Source of the DNA: Anaerolineae bacterium
Lineage (GTDB): Bacteria > Chloroflexota > Anaerolineae > Aggregatilineales > Phototrophicaceae
DNA length: 64,000 nucleotides
Direction: 5' to 3'
Assembly (NCBI GenBank): GCA_020849765.1
Contig: JADLAY010000058.1
Coordinates: forward strand, 62,001-126,000
Shown here: one piece after another, positions 52,899 through 63,179 of the stretch
How positions within the stretch are numbered: the stretch's first letter is position 1
How the letters are laid out: each line of letters opens with the position of its first letter
Notes under the pieces: model-generated
Told to the model about the DNA's origin: nothing
The model's input: only the letters and a program-made list of their open reading frames with translations
The model's database searches: none
Position numbers and translations under genes: made by a program

Positions 52899-54340
52899 GG
52901 GGCGAGATCGTAAAGGCGCAGTGGCGGGCGGTCAACGGTCGTCTCAATCGTCGCGATCAGCCGTCCGGGCGCGCTCTCCGGGGCATACGGGCTGTCTTCG
53001 AGGACGACGTAGACGCCCTCCGCCCGGCTCTCATCCATCAGCGCCGCCAGCGCCGCGACGTCTTCACCGCTGGGGCTGAGGCGTGGGCACTCGACCGCTA
53101 GCTGATCCCAGGCCCAGGCTTGCAGCGAGGCGCAGTTGGGCAGGATGCCGATCACACGCGTTGGGCTGAGCGCGGCCAGTTGTGCCGTCACCTCCGGGAT
53201 GCCGAAGCCGGATGCATCCGACCGGATGTACTCGGCGCGGTCGGCGGGCGGAAGCGCCAACGCCGCCGGTTCGTGTGTCAGCGCCCACCAGAACGGCAGG
53301 CCGACCGTGAGCCCCCAGATGACGACGATGCCCGCCGCCGCCCACTGGATGAGATAGGCCCGCCTGCGGATCAACAGCGCCAACCCGGCGCCGCCGCAGG
53401 CCAGCAGCAGCGAGACGGGCACGATCAGATGGCGCGACCCCTGCCGCGCGCTCAGCGACAGGATGAGCAGCGGCACGATCAGCACGAGCGGCACGAACCA
53501 GCGCCGTCGCAGCATCAGCAGCAGCAGGCCCGCCAGGCAGCCGAACGCCACGGCCAGGCCTTCGTAACCGGCGAAGATCGCCCAGGCGTTGCCCAGGTTG
53601 GGCAGGACGAAGCTCAGCGGAGAGGCATCACCGCCGGGGCCGGTTTGCAGGTAGTAGAACGGGTTGTTGCCGCGCCAGACGAGCAGCAGCAGCCAGCCGC
53701 CGGTCAGCCCCAGCCCGATAACGAGCGCCGATCCGTGCGCGCGCAGCCATTGCCGCCCAGTGCCGCGCCGCCGCAGCGCCAGATAGGCCGCCAGCGGGAT
53801 GCCCAGATAGGGCAGCGCCGAGATCTTCGCCATGACCGCCGCCGCCAGCGCGGCGCCCTGCCAGAGCGCATCACGCCCGCGCAAGCTGCACGCCAGCCGG
53901 AACGCCAGCGCGACCCCGACCAGCACGGCGCTGGCCGACAACGCATCGGACAGGCCGAGCCGTTCGAAAAACAGGTGATAGGGGCTGAACAGGTAAAGAG
54001 CCCCGGCAATCAGCGCGCCCTGGCGCCCGGCTAAACCCTTGCCGATCGCGAACACGGCAGCAGCGCCGGGCAGGGCGCTCAGGATCGTCGCGGCGCGCGC
54101 CATCCACAGCGGTGCCGCGGCGCCCGTGTCCAGGGCCAGCAGCCACCAGTAGTAGAGCTGGCGTCCCTCCGAAGCGAGCGCGAGCGGCCCGCTCGTATGG
54201 ATCAACTCGCTGTAGGCGACGTGGACGCCTTCGTCGATGAACGGCGGGAAGCTGTAGAGCTGAAACAGGCGCGTAGCAGCGATCGCGAGCAGCAAGACGA
54301 GGCCGGTCAGCAGGGAGCGCTGCAAACGCGGCGCTGTCAC
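52895..54340 (-). CDS. GT39/ArnT-like membrane glycosyltransferase
   Basis: A 481-residue protein with 10-12 spans. The first loop has the catalytic-type acidic motif FPPFIDEGVHVAYSEL (Asp-Glu after span one). A conserved LFFERLGLSDALSASAVLVG and AMAKISALPYLGIPLAAYLA follow, as in PMT/ArnT relatives that move sugars from polyprenyl phosphate. The C-terminal 100 residues are extracytoplasmic (PPADRAEYIRSDASGFGIPE, GIYV-like ends). Stop and start overlap both neighbours by four bases, so it is the middle gene of a three-gene operon. Confidence 0.87.
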   Translation of the reverse strand: MTAPRLQRSLLTGLVLLLAIAATRLFQLYSFPPFIDEGVHVAYSELIHTSGPLALASEGRQLYYWWLLALDTGAAAPLWMARAATILSALPGAAAVFAIGKGLAGRQGALIAGALYLFSPYHLFFERLGLSDALSASAVLVGVALAFRLACSLRGRDALWQGAALAAAVMAKISALPYLGIPLAAYLALRRRGTGRQWLRAHGSALVIGLGLTGGWLLLLVWRGNNPFYYLQTGPGGDASPLSFVLPNLGNAWAIFAGYEGLAVAFGCLAGLLLLMLRRRWFVPLVLIVPLLILSLSARQGSRHLIVPVSLLLACGGAGLALLIRRRAYLIQWAAAGIVVIWGLTVGLPFWWALTHEPAALALPPADRAEYIRSDASGFGIPEVTAQLAALSPTRVIGILPNCASLQAWAWDQLAVECPRLSPSGEDVAALAALMDESRAEGVYVVLEDSPYAPESAPGRLIATIETTVDRPPLRLYDLAP

Positions 54341-55302
54341 GTCGTCACAGCATTCGGCAGCGGCTGGCCGGTCACCCCGGCGATCAGATTATCCGCCGCC
54401 ATCAGCGCCATCTTCTCGCGCGTCTGCGTCGTCGCGCTGCCCAGGTGCGGGATCACGATCACGTTCGGCAGCAGCAGCAGCGGATCGTCGTCGGGCATCG
54501 GTTCGGGGTCGGTCACGTCGAGCGCCGCGCCGCCGATGCGCCCCTCCTTGAGCGCCGCGTACAGCGCCGCCTGGTCGACGACCGGCCCGCGCGACGTGTT
54601 GATCAGGATGGCATCGTCTTTCATCTGCGTCAGCGCCTGCGCATCGATCAGATGGCGCGTCTCCGGCGTCAGCGGGCAGTGCAGCGAGACGAAATCCGCC
54701 TCGCTCAGGATCGTCTCGATGCTCGCGGGCGTCACGCTAAAGCGCGCCGCTTCCTCGTCCGTCAGCGATGGGCTGTAGGCGAGGATGCGCAGGCCGAACG
54801 CCTGCGCGCGATGTGCCACAGCGCGCCCGATGCGACCGAAGCCGACGATGCCGAGCGTCGCCCCGTTGAGATCTCGCCCGGCCAGCAGATTTGGATGCCA
54901 CGTGCGCCACTCGCCTGCGCGGACGTACTCGACGCCCTCGACGATGCGCCGCGCCGCCGCCAGCAGCAGGGCCAGCGTCAGGTCGGCGGTCGCATCGGTC
55001 AGCACGCCGGGTGTATTGCCGATGGCGATCCCGCGCGCCTGGGCCGCCGCGACGTCGATGTTGTTGTAGCCGACGGCCATATTGCTGACGACCTTGAGCG
55101 AAGCGCCCGCCGCCTCATAAACGCCGGCGTCGATGCGGTCGGTGATCATCGAGAACAGGCCGTCGACGCCACGGACGCGGTCGCACAGGATGCTGTAGGG
55201 CGGCGGCATCTCGCCATCCCATAAATCGACTTCGCATACGGTTTCGATGCGGCTCAGGGCGGAAGGCGCGATCGCGCGGGTGATAAAGACTTTGGGCATC
55301 AT
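54337..55302 (-). CDS. D-2-hydroxyacid dehydrogenase (glyoxylate/hydroxypyruvate reductase type)
   Basis: A 321-residue NAD(P)-dependent dehydrogenase. The Rossmann motif is GATLGIVGFGRIGRAVAHRA. Substrate-side NMAVGYNNIDVAAA and GNTPGVLTDATADLTLALLL match GyaR. Catalytic Arg is in INTSRGPVVDQ, Glu in DVTDPEPMPDD and His in VIPHLGSAT, so the triad is intact. Likely reduces glyoxylate or hydroxypyruvate. It leads the operon with two glycosyltransferases, sharing a 4-base overlap with 52895-54340; why a central-metabolism enzyme is coupled to them is unclear. Confidence 0.92.
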   Translation of the reverse strand: MMPKVFITRAIAPSALSRIETVCEVDLWDGEMPPPYSILCDRVRGVDGLFSMITDRIDAGVYEAAGASLKVVSNMAVGYNNIDVAAAQARGIAIGNTPGVLTDATADLTLALLLAAARRIVEGVEYVRAGEWRTWHPNLLAGRDLNGATLGIVGFGRIGRAVAHRAQAFGLRILAYSPSLTDEEAARFSVTPASIETILSEADFVSLHCPLTPETRHLIDAQALTQMKDDAILINTSRGPVVDQAALYAALKEGRIGGAALDVTDPEPMPDDDPLLLLPNVIVIPHLGSATTQTREKMALMAADNLIAGVTGQPLPNAVTT

Positions 55303-55361
55303 TTTGTTGTCGCCTGCTGTGACCTCTGGTCAAATCGTATTCTTGCTCATCAACCTGGTAA

Positions 55362-55838
55362 CGTAGCGCGGCTTCACCAGACACGCAAGGGCCGAAAGCA
55401 TCACGATTCGATAAACCGGCGTGGTTTGCGCTGCTGATCCTGTTCTGGGTCACCCTCATCTACGTACTGACGATCTGCGTGACCGATATGCATAGCGACG
55501 AGTTCCTGGTCTACCGCCAGACGCGCTTCGACCTCGCCTACACCTTCAATTATCAAACCGCGCAGGACGTCCATCCGCCGCTCGATTGCGCCATCGGTCT
55601 CTACCTGCTCGACGGGAGCGGGGCATTGGTCGCCCAGGCGGACGGGCCGATCAACCACTACGATCACGCGATCGTGCCCACCTCGCAGATGCAGCCCGGC
55701 CAGATCTACATCGACTACCGGGCACTGGATCTATCGGAGGATCTGCCGCCGGGCGACTACACGCTCATGCTGGCGGTCTACCAGCCGTGGGATGGCGTGC
55801 GTCTCACCTTGCCCGGTGGCGCGGATATGGCAGCGTGA
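55362..55838 (+). pseudogene. internally deleted GT39-like glycosyltransferase
   Basis: The open frame runs from 55362 with no ATG until 55488. It first reads a membrane span and GT39 motif (WFALLILFWVTLIYVLTICV, then DEFLVYRQTRFDLAYTF and QDVHPPL), which normally precedes some 10 more spans. Directly after DVHPPL it continues as the soluble end domain (CAIGLYLLDGSGALVAQADG, LPPGDYTLMLAVYQPWDG), which matches the C-terminal part of the protein at 48235-50601. About 600 residues are missing between. An in-frame deletion is the simplest explanation. GTG 55479 could still start a 119-residue product. Confidence 0.7.
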
Positions 55839-55902
55839 GCACGTCGAGCGCTGCCATTGAATTAGGTAAGGGGTTGTCATAATTCAGTTTCGCTGCTGCC
55901 TA

Positions 55903-56019
55903 CCCTCATCCCCCGGCCCATTCTCCCAACCTTCGGTGACCTTGCGGTTACAGGGCGAAGGGGAGAAAAATCGGTTCTGAAAGTCCCTCTCCATGAGGGA
56001 GAGGGATTTAGGGTGAGGG
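55903..56019 (+). repeat. MITE-like dispersed repeat, copy 3
   Basis: The longest of the three copies (117 bases). It starts CCCTCATCCCCC and ends TTTAGGGTGAGGG, with internal TTCGGTGACCTTGCGGTTAC and hairpin CCCTCTCC/GGGAGAGGG. Located between the pseudogene and msrB. Confidence 0.85.
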
Positions 56020-56067
56020 CAAAAAGGGCAACAAAGGTTCATTACGAATTATGACCCCACCTCTCAA

Positions 56068-56484
56068 TTAGCTGTCCTGCGTCTCCGTTTCGGAGTCGAG
56101 CTTGAGCGCGACCGAATTGATGCAGTAGCGCAAGCCGGTCTTATCGCGCGGGCCGTCCTCGAACACGTGGCCGAGATGCGAACCGCAGTTGCTGCATAGC
56201 ACCTCGACGCGCCGCATGCCGTAGCTGTCGTCGACGCGCAGCTCGACATTGCCCTTCTCCATCACGTCCCAGAAGCTCGGCCAACCGCTGCCGGACTCGA
56301 ACTTCGTGTCCGACGAGAACAGGGGCTGCCCGCAGGCCGCACACTGGTAGGTGCCGTCGGTCTTGGTGTGGACGTAGTCGCCCGTGAACGGGCGCTCGGT
56401 GCCGTGCTGGCGCAGGACGGCATACTGGTCCGGTGTCAACTGCTCGCGCCACTCGGTCTCGCTCTTGTTGATCTTGTAATCCAT
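56068..56484 (-). CDS. msrB: peptide methionine (R)-S-oxide reductase MsrB
   Basis: A 138-residue MsrB. Zinc ligands C48, C51, C97 and C100 are all present (CAAC and CSNC). The active-site cysteine is C121 in LRYCINS, and GSGWPSFWDV and GSHLGHVFEDGP complete the signature. It repairs oxidised methionine (R-epimer) with thioredoxin. No signal peptide is seen, so cytoplasmic. The start is supported by AGAGGACAATCC-like purine-rich DNA upstream. It is monocistronic; no msrA nearby. Confidence 0.97.
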   Translation of the reverse strand: MDYKINKSETEWREQLTPDQYAVLRQHGTERPFTGDYVHTKTDGTYQCAACGQPLFSSDTKFESGSGWPSFWDVMEKGNVELRVDDSYGMRRVEVLCSNCGSHLGHVFEDGPRDKTGLRYCINSVALKLDSETETQDS

Positions 56485-56658
56485 CAGGATTGTCCTCTTC
56501 CTTCACGCCTACTTCAACTTATAGGATAGCGCACCAAGGTTATAGGCATCTTAACGGGTGCGTTGGATTTCCATCTGACGCTTACCCGGCGCGCGCCAAC
56601 GCCGTGCGCGGTTCCGGTTTATACTGACCTGCGGGTGATCTTGAACAAGGAGCCTCAA

Positions 56659-57900
56659 ATGCGACGAATCATGCTCGGCCTCGTCTTGTGTCTGCTGCTC
56701 GTGTTGGCCATTGCCCCGGCCGGCGCCCAGGCGCAAGCGGATTGGTCGGTCTATCTCTACAACAGCGCCAATCCGGAGTTGGTCCGCGTCTACGCGGATG
56801 GCACGCAGGTGACCTACGACCTCGGCCTGCCGGAGGGCGTCTTCCTCAATCCGTTCGACATGGCCTTCACGCGCGATGGCGAGCGCCTGGCCTATTGTAT
56901 GCAGGGCGCGTCGACCGACCCGAACAGCGGCCAGCCGACCAGCCAGGTCGTCATTCGCGATCTCGCCAACGCGGTCAATTTGCACGTGATTGACTTCGGC
57001 CCGGTCATCGGCTGCCGCCTGAGCACCTTCAGCGCCGATGACACGCAGCTCGTCGTCGGCACGATCAACTACTTCCCCGGTGCGCCGGGCGCGCCTGAAG
57101 ATCTGGCCGTCTGGCAGTTGTTCGTCGTCGATGTCGCTAGCGGCCAGCCGGTCGACCTCGTCAACAGCAAGAGCAACCCGCTGTTCGAGGCCGAGCCGGT
57201 CACGCGCGGAGCCTTCCTGCCGGACGCGCGCTATTTCGACAACAACCAGATCGTCTTCTCGCTGCTGCCCTACGGCACGGAAGGGCTGGCGGAGTATCCC
57301 AGCTATCTGTGGCAGTTGGCGGATGGCAGCGTCAGCCTGATCGATTACTGGGGCAAGTCGAGCGTCAACGCGCTCTCGACCGGTGAGCTGATCTGGGTTG
57401 ACTACGACGAGTCACTGCCCGCGGGCCAGCCGGGCGGGCCGATGGCGACCTTCAACGTCGTCAAGCTGGCGGATAAGTCCGGCCAGGCGCGCACGATCTA
57501 CACCAGCACCGACTGGATTCCGTTCCGCGCCATGTTTATCAACGACGGGCGCGATATCCTTATCCAGCTCCTGCAGCCGTTCGACCCGGACAACCCGCCC
57601 ACAACGCAGGCCACGCGTTTCGTCGCGCTGGATCGCAGCGGTGCTGTGCGCGAACTGGATGGGTTCATCGCCCTCGCGGAACCGGCGCCGGTGCCCGGCG
57701 GCTACGTCATGCTCTGGTCGGAAGACACGGGCGGCACGGCCCCACCGCCGATCCACCTGACCGACTACAGCGCGAGCGAACCGAACGAGATCTGGTCGAT
57801 CATCTCGGATAACTACGGCGTCTCCTGGTCGATCGTCTGGTCGACGCCGATGATGGTCGATCTCGGCAGCGATTTTCAGGCCTTCCCGGCCATCCCCTAG
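56659..57900 (+). CDS. secreted beta-propeller-like protein
   Basis: A 413-residue exported protein. The signal peptide is residues 1-26 (IMLGLVLCLLLVLAIAPAGA). The remainder has repeated strand patterns of TolB/WD40-type propellers: MAFTRDGERLAYCMQGA, STFSADDTQLVVGTINYF, MFINDGRDILIQLLQPFDPD and GGYVMLWSEDTGGTAPP. No catalytic motif is visible. The start ATG 56659 has AAGGAG upstream; the frame extends farther without a signal sequence. TATACT at 56620 is a possible -10 box. Likely a cell-surface or monitoring protein; the exact role is unknown. Confidence 0.75.
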   Translation: MRRIMLGLVLCLLLVLAIAPAGAQAQADWSVYLYNSANPELVRVYADGTQVTYDLGLPEGVFLNPFDMAFTRDGERLAYCMQGASTDPNSGQPTSQVVIRDLANAVNLHVIDFGPVIGCRLSTFSADDTQLVVGTINYFPGAPGAPEDLAVWQLFVVDVASGQPVDLVNSKSNPLFEAEPVTRGAFLPDARYFDNNQIVFSLLPYGTEGLAEYPSYLWQLADGSVSLIDYWGKSSVNALSTGELIWVDYDESLPAGQPGGPMATFNVVKLADKSGQARTIYTSTDWIPFRAMFINDGRDILIQLLQPFDPDNPPTTQATRFVALDRSGAVRELDGFIALAEPAPVPGGYVMLWSEDTGGTAPPPIHLTDYSASEPNEIWSIISDNYGVSWSIVWSTPMMVDLGSDFQAFPAIP

Positions 57901-57913
57901 CCATATCTGATCC

Positions 57914-57942
57914 GACCGGGGCGCAGCACGAGCGCTCCGGTC
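57914..57942 (+). terminator. possible hairpin terminator after the propeller-like gene
   Basis: An 11-base stem (GACCGGGGCGC/GCGCTCCGGTC with one G-U pair) and 7-base loop, without a U-tract. Confidence 0.45.
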
Positions 57943-58026
57943 ACATCAGCCCCAGATCTGCGCATAAAGACACATGAGTATCTCTGAAGTATCCGTAATT
58001 TTTACCCACTCTAGACCATTGTGGAC

Positions 58027-58056
58027 TTTACAGGGTTTGTGGGACTGGATTACCAT
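58027..58056 (+). promoter_or_regulatory. candidate promoter of the ABC exporter genes
   Basis: TTTACA and TACCAT are separated by 18 bases, 45 bases before the first ABC gene. Confidence 0.4.
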
Positions 58057-58100
58057 AGAGAACGATGCCTGCATCCCCGGTCATTGATCAGGATTCCTGA

Positions 58101-59891
<1,791 letters not shown>

Positions 59892-59900
<9 letters not shown>

Positions 59901-59930
59901 CACGTTAGCAGATTAGCGAATTAGCTTGTC
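59892..59930 (+). repeat. left inverted repeat bordering the four-helix gene
   Basis: 39 bases made of about five 8-bp units ending TTAGC (GGATTAGC, ACGTTAGC, AGATTAGC, GAATTAGC, TTGTC). Its reverse complement is at 60514-60552 with 34 of 39 matches. The ABC stop codon TAG lies within it. Confidence 0.9.
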
Positions 59931-60039
59931 TGTGAATTGGCAGTGGCCGCTGAGCGGAGTGACGGGTGAGATTGCATATGACGGGCAGGGCGAGGTATCG
60001 TGAGGCATTAATCAGAGCCATGCGAAGGAGCGCTTACCG

Positions 60040-60405
60040 ATGCCCGTCTCGCGTGATTTTTACAATATGAAGGTCTGGCAGAAGAGCCACCTACTGACCC
60101 TGGCTATCTATCAGATGACACGCATGTTCCCGAAAGAGGAGCAGTACGGCCTGACCAATCAAATGCGGCGGGCGGCGGCATCAATCCCGACGAACATCGC
60201 GGAGGGCAGTGGGCGCGGCAGCAGTGCAGAGTTTGCGCGCTTTCTGCAAATGTCGATGGGATCTGCCGCCGAGTTGGAATATCAGTTGCTGTTGGCTCGC
60301 GATCTGGAGTATCTGGCGGATGACCGACATCAGGCGTTACATACCACGGTGCTCGAAATCAAGATGATGCTCGCCGCGTTCATCAAACGGATGCAGCAGT
60401 CGTGA
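60040..60405 (+). CDS. four-helix bundle protein (23S rRNA intervening-sequence type)
   Basis: A 121-residue protein of the S23/IVP family: FYNMKVWQKSHLLTLAIYQM, FPKEEQYGLTNQMRRAAASI, PTNIAEGSGRGSSAEFARFL and ELEYQLLLARDLEYLADDRH. It forms a helical bundle and pentamers in known structures. Members were first found in insertions of 23S rRNA genes but are also common alone. The biochemical role is unknown. Here the gene, with its own leader, sits between two ABC genes that should be adjacent, and is bordered by inverted repeats at 59892-59930 and 60514-60552. This suggests it came in as a unit. Confidence 0.92.
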   Translation: MPVSRDFYNMKVWQKSHLLTLAIYQMTRMFPKEEQYGLTNQMRRAAASIPTNIAEGSGRGSSAEFARFLQMSMGSAAELEYQLLLARDLEYLADDRHQALHTTVLEIKMMLAAFIKRMQQS

Positions 60406-60446
60406 GGGTATGAACATGGCGTTATCCTGTATTTATTCATACGTCC

Positions 60447-60470
60447 GGACGAGGCACGCCTCGTCCCTAC
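60447..60470 (-). repeat. GTAGGG-headed palindrome
   Basis: On the minus strand, GTAGGGACGAGGC followed by GTGCCTCGTCC. The stem GGACGAGG/CCTCGTCC is nearly perfect. It lies inside the unit bordered by the inverted repeats. Confidence 0.65.
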
Positions 60471-60513
60471 AAACGCGTACCTGGGCATCCAGCCCGAAAC
60501 TGCATGATTGGGC

Positions 60514-60552
60514 GACAAGCTAATTCGCTAATTTGCTAACACGCTAATGTGC
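60514..60552 (+). repeat. right inverted repeat bordering the four-helix gene
   Basis: The reverse complement of 59892-59930 except five positions, built of the same 8-bp TTAGC units in opposite orientation. Confidence 0.9.
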
Positions 60553-60588
60553 TTCTCCGCTGTTCGCTAGTTTTCGATAGGACTCCAC

Positions 60589-62436
60589 ATGGGCTTCTGG
60601 GGCGGCTTGGCAGCCGATAAATACGATCGACAGTATGGCGATGACTATCTGGTTCGGCGGCTGGCGAGCTATTTCCGACCGCACGCGAAAAAAGTGCGCC
60701 AGATCGTCATCCTCACGCTGGGCTTCGCGCTGACCGGCTCGCTCTTCACCATCATCGCGGCGGAGGCGGTGCATCAGCTTGAGCTTGGCGCGCCGGATCA
60801 AACGTTGATCCTCCTGGCGGTGGCGATCTTCGTCGTCGCCGTCTTCGACTTCATCCTCTTCTGGCTGCGCCGCGTGACCATCATCGGCGTGATCGCGCCG
60901 GTCATCAGCCAGCTGCGCAAGGATGCCTTCGCCGCCGCCATCGACCGCGACATGGCCTTCTACGACACCGAGAAATCGGGCAAGGTCGTCAGCCGCATCA
61001 CCAACGACACGCAGGAACTCAACAGCGTGCTCGTGCTCTCGACCGATATCATCAGCCAGTTCGTCGAGTTCTTGATCCTGCTCGTGGTCATGCTCAACAT
61101 CGACTGGCGGCTGACACTGCTGCTGCTCGCCCTGCTGCCGCTGGTCGTCGGCGTCTCGCTGCTCTTCCGCCGCCTGGCCCGCGTCGTCACGCGCCAGGGT
61201 TCGCGCGCGATGGCGGCCGTCAATGACAACATCCAGGAGAGCGTGACCGGTATCAGCGTCGCCAAGAACTTCCGCCGCGAAGCGATGATCTACGACGAGT
61301 TCAAGGACATCAACTTCCAGTCATACCTGATCAATCTGCGCCGTGGCGGCGTCTTCGCCTTGATCTTCCCGGTGATGAACGGCATGCTCGGCTTCGGCAT
61401 CGCCGCCGTCGTCTACGTCGGCGCGATGGCGGTCGAGGGCGGCGCCATCGAGTTGGGCGCCTGGTTTCTCTTCATCCAGGGCATCGACCGCTTCTGGTTC
61501 CCCTTCATCAACATCGCCGCCTTCTGGGGCCAGATCCAGACCGGCCTGACGGCGATCGAGCGTATCTTCGCGTTGGTCGACGCCGAAAACTTCGTCAACC
61601 AGAAGGAAGAACTGCCCGCGGCGGATCTTCGTGGCGAGATCGTCTTCGACAACGTCTCGTTCGGTTACTCCGACGCGCAGATGATCATGCAGAACTTCGA
61701 CCTGACGATCAAGCCGGGCGAGAGCGTCGCCTTTGTCGGGCACACCGGCGCGGGCAAGAGCACCATCGCCAAGCTGATCGCGCGCTTCTACGAGTTCCAG
61801 GGCGGCGAACTCTACATCGACGGACGCGACATCCGCACCTTCGAAGTGCATTCGTATCGTGGGCAGCTCGGCCTCGTGCCGCAGCAGCCCTTCCTCTTCA
61901 GCGGCACGGTGCTGGAGAACATCCGCTACGCCAACCCGGACCTGAGCGATGAGGAGATCGAAGAGATCGCCTACAGCGTCGGCGACGGCGAGTGGCTGGA
62001 GACGATGCCGGAGGGTCTGCACACGGACGTGGGCGAGCGCGGCGCGCACCTGAGCATGGGCCAGCGCCAGCTCGTCAGCCTGATGCGTGTGCTGGCGCAG
62101 AAACCGGCCATCTTCGTGCTCGACGAGGCGACGGCCAGCGTCGACCCGTTCACCGAGGCGCAGATTCAGGAAGCGATCGAGATGATCCTCAAGTGCTCGA
62201 CCTCGATCCTGATCGCGCATCGCTTGAGCACGGTGCGCAGCGCGGATCGAATCATTGTCCTGCGCGAGGGGCGCATCATCGAAGAGGGCAGCCACGATCA
62301 ACTCATGGCGCAGGGCGGCCACTACGCCGAACTCTACAACACCTACTTCCGCCACCAATCGCTCGAATACGTCGAGAACGCCAAGACGATGTTCGATGCA
62401 TCCGATGCGCCGCGCACGCACGCCGCAGGGAATTGA
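60589..62436 (+). CDS. ABC exporter half-transporter, subunit with degenerate signature
   Basis: A 615-residue ABC exporter half with about six spans, then an ATPase: Walker A GHTGAGKST, Q-loop LVPQQPFLFSG, signature LSMGQRQLV (Met in place of the second Gly), Walker B IFVLDEATASVD and H-loop ILIAHRLST. Walker B has its catalytic Glu, whereas the signature is altered. Paired with the subunit at 58101 this gives one consensus and one degenerate ATP site, as in asymmetric heterodimeric exporters. It is separated from its partner by the repeat-bordered four-helix gene. The ATG has GATAGGA upstream. Confidence 0.94.
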   Translation: MGFWGGLAADKYDRQYGDDYLVRRLASYFRPHAKKVRQIVILTLGFALTGSLFTIIAAEAVHQLELGAPDQTLILLAVAIFVVAVFDFILFWLRRVTIIGVIAPVISQLRKDAFAAAIDRDMAFYDTEKSGKVVSRITNDTQELNSVLVLSTDIISQFVEFLILLVVMLNIDWRLTLLLLALLPLVVGVSLLFRRLARVVTRQGSRAMAAVNDNIQESVTGISVAKNFRREAMIYDEFKDINFQSYLINLRRGGVFALIFPVMNGMLGFGIAAVVYVGAMAVEGGAIELGAWFLFIQGIDRFWFPFINIAAFWGQIQTGLTAIERIFALVDAENFVNQKEELPAADLRGEIVFDNVSFGYSDAQMIMQNFDLTIKPGESVAFVGHTGAGKSTIAKLIARFYEFQGGELYIDGRDIRTFEVHSYRGQLGLVPQQPFLFSGTVLENIRYANPDLSDEEIEEIAYSVGDGEWLETMPEGLHTDVGERGAHLSMGQRQLVSLMRVLAQKPAIFVLDEATASVDPFTEAQIQEAIEMILKCSTSILIAHRLSTVRSADRIIVLREGRIIEEGSHDQLMAQGGHYAELYNTYFRHQSLEYVENAKTMFDASDAPRTHAAGN

Positions 62437-62496
62437 ACCGGGCGCGTTGGCCTATTGGTGGTATCATGGCCTCAAGACCGTAAGGAGTGGGGCGCG

Positions 62497-63069
62497 ATGT
62501 CGGCATTAGCCAATAAGCGATGGACCGTCGAAGAATATCTGGCTTTCGAGCGCGATAGCGACGAGAAGCACGAGTTCATCGACGGTAACGTTTACCTGAT
62601 GACAGGCGCAAGTCGCGAACACAACCTCATCGTCTTCAGCCTGGCAACCATTCTCGGCAATCAGTTGCGCGGCCGAGCTTGTGAAGCCTACGCCAATGAT
62701 ATGCGCGTCAAGGTGAGGCGGCAGGATTACACTTATCCCGATGTGACCGTCGTCTGCCATCCGCCAGAGTTCGAAGATGCGGATGTCGACACTTTGCTCA
62801 ATCCCACGCTGCTCATCGAAGTCTTGTCGCCGTCTACGGAGCAGTACGATAGGGGCAAGAAGTTCGAGACTTATCGCACCCTCAAGTCGTTGCAAGAGTA
62901 TGTGCTGATCGCGCAAGATCGCCCGCACGTCGAGCATTACGTCCGCCAGGATCAAGGCATGTGGATGTTTTCAGAGGTCAATGGATTGGATGCCTCACTC
63001 GAGTTGACCTCGATTGGCTGCGCGCTAACGCTGGCAGACATCTACGAGAAAGTAACCTTCGCCGATTGA
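62497..63069 (+). CDS. Uma2-family (DUF820) nuclease-like protein
   Basis: A 190-residue member of the Uma2 family, a PD-(D/E)XK-like nuclease group abundant in cyanobacteria and Chloroflexota. Motifs: KRWTVEEYLAFERDSDEKHE, FIDGNVYLMTGASREHNLIV, YTYPDVTVVCHPPEFED (D82), LLIEVLSPSTEQYDRGKKFE (E108) and the YRTLKSLQEYVLIAQDRP stretch. E26, D82 and E108 with K121 or K122 form the probable catalytic set. The biological role is unknown; many are linked to mobile DNA. ATG 62497 has GGAG upstream, the longer frame from 62455 does not. Confidence 0.92.
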   Translation: MSALANKRWTVEEYLAFERDSDEKHEFIDGNVYLMTGASREHNLIVFSLATILGNQLRGRACEAYANDMRVKVRRQDYTYPDVTVVCHPPEFEDADVDTLLNPTLLIEVLSPSTEQYDRGKKFETYRTLKSLQEYVLIAQDRPHVEHYVRQDQGMWMFSEVNGLDASLELTSIGCALTLADIYEKVTFAD

Positions 63070-63179
63070 AACGATGACAAACAGCGAATTAGCGGTGTTG
63101 TCGACACGCTGATGCGCTGAAGAGTTAAACTCCGTTAGCTGACAGCTGAACGCCGATAGCCAATACTCAGGGGGACTCA

